Part shown: positions 1 to 7,420 of the stretch, piece after piece
Numbering within the stretch: position 1 is the first letter of the stretch
Layout: the number at the start of each line of letters is the position of its first letter
Virus record (IMG/VR): IMGVR_UViG_3300023049_000335
Span: 1 to 24,539 of that record
Source of the DNA: a virus
Length of the DNA: 24,539 bases
Reading direction: 5' to 3' (one strand)
Notes under the pieces: generated by a model
What the model was told of the DNA's origin: nothing
What the model saw: the letters and a program-made list of their open reading frames with translations, nothing else
Database searches by the model: none
Translations under genes and position numbers: made by a program

Positions 1-608
1 TTCATGGCGAGTTCCAAGCCCTCTGCAATTTGGATAATTGCGTCGGATACGCTTGGTTTTGCAACTACGTCCCAGGTGATGAAGCGAAAGCCTTCGTTGA
101 CTAGGATGATGTTCGTTCCGTCGATACGTTGTTCTGTGAGTTGGCCTGCTCCGCGTGAGCTGATGCCGACTCGTACGTCATGTTCGAGCAATCCTCTGAG
201 TGCGGCCCCGTGTGGGGTGCGGTGGAGGATTTCTGCTTTGCCGTAGACTTCTTTGCCGTCTTCCCAGATTTCGGTCATCAGGTGACTGACGCGATCGAGG
301 TTGACTTTTAGGGAGTCTGGGTGGTCGAATTCTCCCATGACGCAGCGGTTGGTGATGTCTTCCTTGATCTCGTTGACCGCTGGGTTTAGCACGGTTTTCA
401 TGTCGTAGTAACGAGTGTTCTCGTTTACTGCGTTTCCGCGTTGGAGCAAGGATTCGATGCGGAGTGCACTTTCTTCTTGTCCGTTTATTCCTTCAACGAT
501 GACGTTCTCTTTTTTGAGAACTCGCATTGAGTGTGTATCGCGGATGATACTCATACCCTTGGGTATGTTACCAGTGTGTGCGATTTCTGTTCTGTTGAAT
601 TTTGACAT
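1..608 (-). CDS. 21: Prohead protease, T4 gp21-like (partial, C-terminus off the left edge)
   Basis: The 202 visible residues look like the prohead core protease of T4-type phages (peptidase family S80), which degrades the internal scaffold and trims capsid proteins before DNA packaging. Visible family marks are the GEFDHP motif with candidate catalytic His96, the following VNLDRVSHL segment, and VGISSRGAG with candidate catalytic Ser150 or Ser151. The ATG at 608 is preceded by an AAGGGG Shine-Dalgarno-like run, and the gene starts 17 nt after the stop of the acidic core protein. The order portal, core protein, protease matches T4 genes 20, 67/68, 21, so scaffold and major capsid genes would be expected just beyond the left edge. 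The third catalytic residue may lie outside the window. The identification rests on motif and gene order. Confidence 0.88.
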   Translation of the reverse strand, partial: MSKFNRTEIAHTGNIPKGMSIIRDTHSMRVLKKENVIVEGINGQEESALRIESLLQRGNAVNENTRYYDMKTVLNPAVNEIKEDITNRCVMGEFDHPDSLKVNLDRVSHLMTEIWEDGKEVYGKAEILHRTPHGAALRGLLEHDVRVGISSRGAGQLTEQRIDGTNIILVNEGFRFITWDVVAKPSVSDAIIQIAEGLELAM

Positions 609-625
609 GGTCTTGATTATGCCCC

Positions 626-3600
626 TTAGTAGCTTCCGCCGAGTTGTTCACCGAGTTCGTCGCTGAGTGCGTGTGCGACTTCTGGTCCGAGGGGCACTCG
701 CTTTTTGGTACCATCTGGGAGGTCGAGTTCGACTTCTGCTCCGGTGACTGTCACGCTACGGTCGTCAAATGGAGCTTCGGGGGAGCTTGACATTGGGCTG
801 TCGTAGTCTCCGCCGTAGCTTTCGCCTGAGAATTCAGTGTCGAGATGGACGTTGAAGATCAGTTGGTCGGGGTCCATTTGGCCGGAGGATACTCCGTCTG
901 TGAGACCGAGTCGTTTGGCTACTTCTTGTAGGACGGCTGGGGCTGGGACGTCGGTGTTGACTGGGCCGTCTCCGATGAACCACTGGTTTTCGTACCAGTA
1001 TAATCCAATTGTAGCGTCGTGCTGTTCATTGGTTTGATTATATGGTCCTTCTTCGATGGTTTCGTCTTCGCCTTTGATCTTTTGATCGACGAAATCGGGC
1101 CGACCGTTGCCGTCCTTGTCTTCTGCTTCTTTTAGGAACGCCGGTTTGTCATCGCCTTCTTCAGAGCCTTCCTCCGATTCTTCTTCGTCATCGGAGTCGT
1201 CGTCTTCGTCGGAGTCTTCTCCGTCTCCGTCGTCCGATTCTTCATCTGAGCTTGGCGGCGTAGGAGGCTCCGGATTATCGTCGCCTCCATCTCCGTCACT
1301 GTCGTCGTCGGAACCGTCATCTTCGTCGTCGGAGTCGTCGTCGGAGTCGAATTCTGGGGGCTCATTTCCTGCATCGTCATCATCTTCTGGGAATTCCGGC
1401 TCTTCATCTGGTGCTTCGCCGGTAGGGACCATAGTACCATCTTCTTGTGGAGCTACGTTCATTTCTTCGCCAGTTTCCTGGTTGACCATCTTCAGACTGA
1501 ACATTTCGTCCATTCCGTAGTCAGAGCCCGAATCGGGGTCATCATAAACGGAAAGCATGTCATCGTCTTCAGCATCGTCATCCATTCCGCCCATTTCACC
1601 CATACCACCGGCTTGGCCGATAGCATCATCCAGATCGTCGTCTTCAAGCTCACTAAGTGGGCTCATGGACTCAACAATCTGAGCAACCCAAGTGTTGAAC
1701 TGCTTAGGGTCAGTATCAGAAAGCTGAAGACTGCCTAAAGCACTTTCGCACAATGGATTTGGAACGGGGACAGTAATGGAACCATCATTAGAACGCAATT
1801 CCATATTATTTAAATTGGAATGGCCCAAGATGAATTTTGTATTTTCACAAATACCATGGCTCACACCATCACCAACATTGGCCCATTCTACTACTGGGTC
1901 CTTGTTGTCGCTGTTGTTGATACCAAGGGGATTGGTGTTCGGACCGCGAAGTTGTTCTTCTTCGACAGCTTCGTCGTCTTCGTCCTCGTCTTCCCCTTCA
2001 CCAAGGTTCCGGATTGACGCTTGTTTCGGGTTCTTTCCGGATTGAAGTTCGAAGGAATCGTCGTCCTCGGAGACTTCTTCCATGTCAGCTGATTCGTAAG
2101 CGGCAACTGCCTCTTGAACCACTTGCCAGGTCGATGCCTTTGGATAAGTGATTTTCAAGATGGAGAGAGCACCTTCAGCAGCTTCGGTGATGTTGGTGGT
2201 ACCGGCGTTCATCAAGGAATGCATTGTACCAATTACATCATCAACCAATCCGCCTTCTTTAAGGATTTTTTGGCCGTATGTGCTGACGGATTCACTGATT
2301 TTCTTTGGATAGGACGTGGCTGGCATGTCGTCCTCGGAGCCCTGTTTCATTTCGTAATGAACGGGACTTTGGACGCTTTCACCGAAAGGGTTGTCCTCTT
2401 CCTCTTCGTCCTCCTCACCATCGAGGCCACCGAAGTCGAAGTCGTCTTCTTCCTCTTCAGCTCCACCAACTGCGAGTGGGTCCGAGGCTCCGCCACCGTC
2501 GCCCACTGGGCTTTCGTCGGTGTCGGCTAGATCAACGTCGAGTTCGTCGGTTTCGATGTCAGTATCCATGCCTAGAGCATCGTCGCCCATGGCACCTTCG
2601 AGGTCTTCTTCGGCTCCGCCTTCTCCGCCGCTTTCGCCGCCGATTTGGATGAGTGGGCTGTTGATGGTGATTGTGGTTCCACCGCCTTCGCCTTCGACAT
2701 CGGTTGCTACTGCGTCTCCAGCAGCATCGTCGAGGCCGTCTCCGCCGTCGTCAAGACCGTCTAGGTCGAAGTCGTCGGTTTCTCCGCCGCCGATGTTATC
2801 GAAGTCGTCGAGTGTTTCGGTGTCTTGGAGTTCGTCTCCGACAGCAGCCACGACATCTTCAGCTTCGAACATGGTTGCTTCGTCGACCTGTTCGCCTTTG
2901 AGGCGTCCAATCAACGACTGCATCTTCTCGTTGAGGTTGGGGTCCTTGGCGATGCCAGGGATGTTATTGGTCATTTTCTCAAGAGTGGTGCGAAGCATCA
3001 GGATCTTGGTGTCCCGTCCGCCTGCGTCCTCGAAGAGGATTGCGATGAACTTGCTGTGTACACCTGGGAAATTCGTGGAGTTTTCGAGTCGGTGGACGTT
3101 CTCAAGGAGAACTGTGCTACCGGCCTTCTTGGCGGTTTTTCGCCATTCTTGCACGATTTTCTTCTTGTTGACCTTCAGGTTCAATTGGTGAGCCATGACG
3201 CCAACGTCTTGTGCCAATTTATCATTGAAGATAGCTTGGGTGGCAAGACAGTTCTCAACGACAGTGATCATGTCGCTTTCTCGAAGCAACGTGAACTCTT
3301 CGTCGATTTGGAGGGCTCGGCCAATTCGTTTTGCGGAGTCTTCGGTTTTTCCTTCGGCCAAGAGGCTTGCGGATTCGAGGACTGCGTTGCGGAATTTGGT
3401 GTTTTCGTGGCCTTTGAACGCGACTTGTCGTAGTTGACGAGCACGAGCTGTGAATGGCACGATTGGGTCGATCTTCAGTGAGCTACCGGACCCGTTGTAG
3501 GCAACAATTTTGCCTTCTTTGATGACTACACCGCTGGTGTAGTGGGTCTTGGCTTCGTTGATGATTTGTCCAATTTCGTCGCTGTTGAAAATCCTGTTTT

Positions 3601-4051
3601 CATTAACGGGTAATTGGTAGACGTTTCCATCTCGACAACGAATACGTTGGCTTGCTGGGATGACGTGGCTGGAGAAGCGGTGAAGACTCATTCGGTTGAA
3701 AGCGGAGTTAACTGCTTTCTTGTCTTCTGCTTCTACGGATTCGACCAAGAGTTTGCACGCTTCGGCGAATTCATCTTGTTTGCCTTCGTCGATGATTTCG
3801 ACGGGCGTGATGTCGCTGATTTGCGGGTGAGGCTTAGCGACGTATTTGGCGAGAATGAATTGGTCCGATGTAGCGTCTTCAAATAGTAACTCAGTACCAT
3901 TTAAAGCCACCAACTCCCAATTGCGGTTTACCTTGTCACCAGCTTTTCGCACTGCTTCAGCTGCTTCGTTAAGCTGCGTGTTCAGTCCGTTGTTGATGAC
4001 TCGGATAAACTTTCGCACATCGATTTGTTGAGGCTTCGTGTAGGCCGACAT
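626..4051 (-). CDS. Giant acidic prohead core or virion protein at the gp67/gp68 position
   Basis: A protein of about 1141 residues starts at ATG 4051 (MSAYTKPQQ), preceded by AGGA about 11 nt upstream. An in-frame TTG at 4075 is possible but has no better ribosome site. I do not recognise the fold. The first 400 or so residues are of mixed composition and look globular. After that the chain alternates Asp/Glu/Gly-rich low-complexity blocks with short ordered islands. Near residue 978 there is an EF-hand-like loop, DKDGNGRPDFVD. It lies between portal and prohead protease, where T4 has the small acidic core proteins gp67 and gp68, so an internal core, scaffold or portal-associated role is inferred. 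It contains several (L/I/F)-x-E steps, such as IEE-G near 1050, ILKE-G and FGE-S, of the kind gp21-type proteases cut. It is far longer than the T4 core proteins. Confidence 0.8.
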   Translation of the reverse strand: MSAYTKPQQIDVRKFIRVINNGLNTQLNEAAEAVRKAGDKVNRNWELVALNGTELLFEDATSDQFILAKYVAKPHPQISDITPVEIIDEGKQDEFAEACKLLVESVEAEDKKAVNSAFNRMSLHRFSSHVIPASQRIRCRDGNVYQLPVNENRIFNSDEIGQIINEAKTHYTSGVVIKEGKIVAYNGSGSSLKIDPIVPFTARARQLRQVAFKGHENTKFRNAVLESASLLAEGKTEDSAKRIGRALQIDEEFTLLRESDMITVVENCLATQAIFNDKLAQDVGVMAHQLNLKVNKKKIVQEWRKTAKKAGSTVLLENVHRLENSTNFPGVHSKFIAILFEDAGGRDTKILMLRTTLEKMTNNIPGIAKDPNLNEKMQSLIGRLKGEQVDEATMFEAEDVVAAVGDELQDTETLDDFDNIGGGETDDFDLDGLDDGGDGLDDAAGDAVATDVEGEGGGTTITINSPLIQIGGESGGEGGAEEDLEGAMGDDALGMDTDIETDELDVDLADTDESPVGDGGGASDPLAVGGAEEEEDDFDFGGLDGEEDEEEEDNPFGESVQSPVHYEMKQGSEDDMPATSYPKKISESVSTYGQKILKEGGLVDDVIGTMHSLMNAGTTNITEAAEGALSILKITYPKASTWQVVQEAVAAYESADMEEVSEDDDSFELQSGKNPKQASIRNLGEGEDEDEDDEAVEEEQLRGPNTNPLGINNSDNKDPVVEWANVGDGVSHGICENTKFILGHSNLNNMELRSNDGSITVPVPNPLCESALGSLQLSDTDPKQFNTWVAQIVESMSPLSELEDDDLDDAIGQAGGMGEMGGMDDDAEDDDMLSVYDDPDSGSDYGMDEMFSLKMVNQETGEEMNVAPQEDGTMVPTGEAPDEEPEFPEDDDDAGNEPPEFDSDDDSDDEDDGSDDDSDGDGGDDNPEPPTPPSSDEESDDGDGEDSDEDDDSDDEEESEEGSEEGDDKPAFLKEAEDKDGNGRPDFVDQKIKGEDETIEEGPYNQTNEQHDATIGLYWYENQWFIGDGPVNTDVPAPAVLQEVAKRLGLTDGVSSGQMDPDQLIFNVHLDTEFSGESYGGDYDSPMSSSPEAPFDDRSVTVTGAEVELDLPDGTKKRVPLGPEVAHALSDELGEQLGGSY

Positions 4052-4100
4052 TAGCGTAAGTATCCTATAAAACAAACGTCAGATAGATGTGAATTGCTGG

Positions 4101-4106
4101 ATTATA
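4101..4106 (-). promoter_or_regulatory. Weak promoter-like TATAAT upstream of the acidic core protein
   Basis: The 75-nt gap between the portal stop and the core-protein ATG holds an exact TATAAT on the minus strand, about 50 nt before the start codon. There is no convincing -35 hexamer at 17 nt, and the site is only a partial match to the T4 late box TATAAATA. It is a candidate only, because an AT-rich gap can give this hexamer by chance. Confidence 0.2.
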
Positions 4107-4126
4107 TTTGTCGAGAGGCGATCACT

Positions 4127-7100
4127 TTATCCATTGATAGATTGATCGACATCCTCTTGAGTAACAACGCCAGCCTGAGTGGACTCTTGCAACGCTACGA
4201 TAGCGTTTTCGCGATCTTGATCCAATAACAATTGCTCTCTAGCAATCGTCCTAGTAGCAGCTTCTGAGATAATCTCGGAAGAAGGTAACTCCCCATAAAG
4301 CCTCTGAGTAGCCGAGCTTGACTCAAAATATTCAAACTCATAATTTTCAGAAACCTCGTCGATACCTTCGACCACTAATTGATCTTTCTTCTGCTCAATT
4401 GGTGTATTACTATTTGCTTCTCGGGCAGGAACCCCTAATAATTCATTCGATTCTATAATAGCAGAAGCAATAGAATTGTCACGTTTCGTCTTACCCATCA
4501 CTACCATAGCCTTCAATTTAGACATGGCCTCAGTGATCTGAATCTCACGGTCAGTCTTTTTATCACTCTCTTCGAGCTTCTTGAGCCGATAATCAAGTGA
4601 CTCACCCAATGGGTTATCATCCTCTTCACCGCCAGCAGCATCAAGAAGAGCACCACCACCAAGATCGTCACCACCTTCACCGCCGAATAGATCTTCCCCA
4701 CCGCCTTCATCCCCGCCGCCGAATAGATCTTCCCCACCGCCCTCTTCTCCACCACCGAATAGATCACCCCCACCCATATCGCCTCCACCGCCACCTCCAC
4801 CAAGCTCTGGAGTGGTCTCATCACCCATATCAGCATTGCCCTTAAGCATCATCTGCTGAATCTCATCCGGGCTAAGATCGGTAAAGTGGGACAAAATCCA
4901 TTCTTTAGGGAACCAACCAATATCACGAAGGTCAGCCATAATATTCGCACGAGTCTGCCACGTCTCGATTCTGTACAATTCTTCCATAGCAGAATTCACC
5001 ATCATGCTCGTCCAGAAAGAATTCATCTCATCACGAGAATAACCCTTAAGAGCAAGATGAACAAGAGCGATCTTCGTCAGGCCGACCGACATTACCTGTT
5101 GCACCCAAGTAATGTTCTTAGCGAAATCACTACTAGTCTGACTCAACGGTTTCCCATCAGTATCACCACCGGTCTTGTCACCAATACCCAATCGAGATGG
5201 GGGAATCTTGGTCGGAGCGATCATCTTCTTGAGGAAGTATTCAATATCATCAATCTGCCCAAGATTATCAGCTCCCTGCAATGTCTCAATATCAGGACCA
5301 GATCCATCCGGACGCTTAGGCAAGAAGAAATCGTCTTCCTGAGTCAACGGAGCGTAACGCTCGTCGAAGTTGCCGTTGGCCGGATTATAGAATTTCTTGT
5401 TCTTGAATTGTGCTGCAATCTTACGCAAGTATTCAGGAACCTGTTGGCTGGGAATATTACCAACTGGAATCGTGAATTTACGCTTCTGCGGAGCCCTGGT
5501 ATTATGAACTACCATACCATTAGCTATAAAATTATGCTCACCGTTCTCAACAGTGATATCAAACACTTCTTGCTGATCTAAGATATCGATTGATTCAATA
5601 GGCTCAAACAGATCACGAGGATTTGGGCTCACAAACAACTTATAACTAGTATAGACATCATTAAGATGGTTCAATCCAGATTCTCTAGTCCTAGTGCTTA
5701 TCTTCCCTGTTCTGTATCCAACCAAATCGCACAAATGTTTGAAGTCTTCAACGAGATTTTTGTTGCATAATTCTAATGCGAAGTAGTCATATCCAGACAT
5801 ATGGCTATTACCATCAGCTTCAATAAACCCGGTGATAAACGACTTTATCAAATCATGGCTTAGCCCGAATACCCATCCAGGAATCCTTTTAGTTTTTGAT
5901 GTTCCTAAGAACCCCCAAGAACTAACAGTATTGTGTAGAATCTTGTTGCTAGACACTACTTTACGATCGTTCTCAGGACCTTCTTCCCAAGAATTAGGGC
6001 ACAATGTCTTAGCATAGTTAAGGTACCATTGATTAAATGGCTTATAGTCACCAATCGCTAAGGTTATCCTATTACCAGTGGTGACCGAACCATCACCAAC
6101 AATAAACCCGAGATACCTCATCAGATCTATATTAGCCGTTTTCGGTATATTGGGAACTATCTTAATCCCTTTAGATTCTACAATAAGATTGTTAGAATCA
6201 AGATTCAATATTTCACATAATTGTTGAGCCTGACTTAGCGGCATTCTCTTTCTAGCATACAAAAATTGTCTAGTCAGAGTTACGGGATGGTTCAGTTCTC
6301 TCATTGAAGACGTGATATTATCATAATCATTGCTTCTAAACAATTGATATTGTTCATCTGACAGCTTAGCGTACTCAACACCGGCCCATTGCGGTGGTAG
6401 TGAACAATTATCAGGAGAATCGGGGGTTGGAACTACAATATGGTGTCTTCCTGGAACAAGATTCTTGACATCAACATACTCCGTATTCCCCGTGTCTACA
6501 TCCAACGCCAAAAATGGGTGGGTAATTGTTGCATCAAGATGGCGATATTTAGTCTTAACTCTAAAGACATCTTGAATTCCATTACTAATCCAATTCGTTA
6601 CTTTAGTTAATTTAACACCATCTTCTGTATAGCAATAAGCCAAGTCGCCAATCTTTATATCCTTAATTGGAATTGGCCCGTTGCTAGTCATAATTTTACT
6701 GTCACCAGTAAGACACAACCGATAAATGACAGCCGAGCTTTCCATCAAGATCAACTGCTTGAATGCCTTACGTCCACCTTCGATAACGGACTTGCCGTAA
6801 GGGTGGAATTTGGCTTCGAAGTTAGTCAGGCGGAAGTGTACTACTTCCCATGGGTGCAGGAAGTAGGACTGGTTGATTTCCGGGTCAGAATAGTGAAAAG
6901 CGACGAGGTCGCCGTTGGCTGTTTCGATCCGTGTGAAGTTGTAGACATCTAGCCTTTTGAGGCCGACCACGCCGGTACGGGTTTTGTCGAGGACGATGCG
7001 GAAGGCACAGTCGCCGTATTTGCAGAGGTATCGTACGATGGACCGGCATTGGTGGTCCAACATGAGGGTCTTGTTGTAGAGGTTTTGTACCTCTTCTTTG

Positions 7101-7420
7101 ACTCTTGTGCTTTCCCCGTAGACTTGGATGATGTGTCCGGTTTCGGGGTTGACTACGCAGGATTCGTCTGCGTACATGTCAAGGGCGAGAGAGATCTCGC
7201 CCATTTCATCCATTTTGTCATAATCCTTATACCTTTCTCTGCGAAAGTAGTTGACTTGGATGCTCTGTATAATGGCCGATTGTAGGCCATTGCGTTCTGG
7301 ACCAGCACTAGTTAGGGAGTCAAGAGACGGCTGATCCTGGAGAATGTTTTCATGTCGATATAGACCTGAACCACTGATATAAGCTCGAAGTCTATCGAAT
7401 GCTAACCAATTACTCGCCAT
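4127..7420 (-). CDS. 20: Portal protein, T4 gp20-like, interrupted by an intein
   Basis: The 1097-residue precursor contains a portal of about 692 residues after removal of a 405-residue intein (residues 236-640). The portal forms the dodecameric DNA channel at the capsid vertex and docks the terminase. The two exteins rejoin as YRL/TRAPQKRKF followed by IPVGNIP, which is the conserved gp20 signature. Other typical segments are EISLALDMYADE (75-86), the HPWEVVHFRLT region (189-199) and PPSRLGIGDKTGG after the intein. The C-terminal third is unusual: a Gly/Asp/Glu-rich 12-residue tandem repeat, then DNPLGES and a charged, possibly coiled tail. This extension makes it longer than T4 gp20, which has about 520 residues. 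The ATG at 7420 overlaps the 3' end of the homing endonuclease gene by 11 nt. The ribosome site GGTGAAAC is poor. Confidence 0.92.
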   Translation of the reverse strand: MASNWLAFDRLRAYISGSGLYRHENILQDQPSLDSLTSAGPERNGLQSAIIQSIQVNYFRRERYKDYDKMDEMGEISLALDMYADESCVVNPETGHIIQVYGESTRVKEEVQNLYNKTLMLDHQCRSIVRYLCKYGDCAFRIVLDKTRTGVVGLKRLDVYNFTRIETANGDLVAFHYSDPEINQSYFLHPWEVVHFRLTNFEAKFHPYGKSVIEGGRKAFKQLILMESSAVIYRLCLTGDSKIMTSNGPIPIKDIKIGDLAYCYTEDGVKLTKVTNWISNGIQDVFRVKTKYRHLDATITHPFLALDVDTGNTEYVDVKNLVPGRHHIVVPTPDSPDNCSLPPQWAGVEYAKLSDEQYQLFRSNDYDNITSSMRELNHPVTLTRQFLYARKRMPLSQAQQLCEILNLDSNNLIVESKGIKIVPNIPKTANIDLMRYLGFIVGDGSVTTGNRITLAIGDYKPFNQWYLNYAKTLCPNSWEEGPENDRKVVSSNKILHNTVSSWGFLGTSKTKRIPGWVFGLSHDLIKSFITGFIEADGNSHMSGYDYFALELCNKNLVEDFKHLCDLVGYRTGKISTRTRESGLNHLNDVYTSYKLFVSPNPRDLFEPIESIDILDQQEVFDITVENGEHNFIANGMVVHNTRAPQKRKFTIPVGNIPSQQVPEYLRKIAAQFKNKKFYNPANGNFDERYAPLTQEDDFFLPKRPDGSGPDIETLQGADNLGQIDDIEYFLKKMIAPTKIPPSRLGIGDKTGGDTDGKPLSQTSSDFAKNITWVQQVMSVGLTKIALVHLALKGYSRDEMNSFWTSMMVNSAMEELYRIETWQTRANIMADLRDIGWFPKEWILSHFTDLSPDEIQQMMLKGNADMGDETTPELGGGGGGGDMGGGDLFGGGEEGGGEDLFGGGDEGGGEDLFGGEGGDDLGGGALLDAAGGEEDDNPLGESLDYRLKKLEESDKKTDREIQITEAMSKLKAMVVMGKTKRDNSIASAIIESNELLGVPAREANSNTPIEQKKDQLVVEGIDEVSENYEFEYFESSSATQRLYGELPSSEIISEAATRTIAREQLLLDQDRENAIVALQESTQAGVVTQEDVDQSING
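4683..4776 (-). repeat. 36-nt tandem repeat in the portal C-terminus
   Basis: Three copies start at 4683, 4719 and 4755, an exact 36-nt period. The first 23 nt of copies 1 and 2 are identical, and copy 3 diverges after about 11 nt. On the minus strand the unit encodes a 12-residue block of the type GGGEDLFGGGDE. It adds a flexible acidic, glycine-rich linker with a repeated DLF motif to the portal tail. Confidence 0.85.
5501..6715 (-). mobile_element. Intein with LAGLIDADG homing endonuclease in the portal
   Basis: A 405-residue intein (precursor residues 236-640). It begins with Cys (CLTGDSKIM, block A), has block B ATITHPF with the TxxH pair, and ends ANGMVVHN before Thr, so the splice nucleophiles are Cys1, His-Asn at the end and Thr+1. 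The central part carries two LAGLIDADG motifs, YLGFIVGDG (Asp443 of the precursor) and ITGFIEADG (Asp536). Both catalytic Asp residues are kept, so the endonuclease looks active. It sits inside the conserved YRL/TRAP motif of the portal. The DNA is more AT-rich than the flanking 3' extein, which suggests fairly recent arrival. Boundaries were set by splice motifs and by restoring the gp20 signature. Confidence 0.93.

Noticed and set aside
1107-3191. Long plus-strand reading frames, very rich in Ser and Pro, opposite the acidic core protein
   Set aside because: They are antisense shadows of GAC/GAA-rich codons (TCG/TTC on the other strand). The low-complexity serine composition has no independent support.
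4052-4075. TTG start for the acidic core protein at 4075
   Set aside because: The ATG at 4051 has an AGGA site at suitable distance; the TTG would place that site inside the gene.
4597-4845. His-rich plus-strand frame opposite the portal tail
   Set aside because: It is the mirror of the glycine- and acidic-rich tandem repeats of the portal, with no ribosome site or protein-like composition.
4886-5581. 231-codon plus-strand frame opposite the portal
   Set aside because: The minus strand encodes clear gp20 sequence and the intein end here; the opposite frame has no recognisable features.
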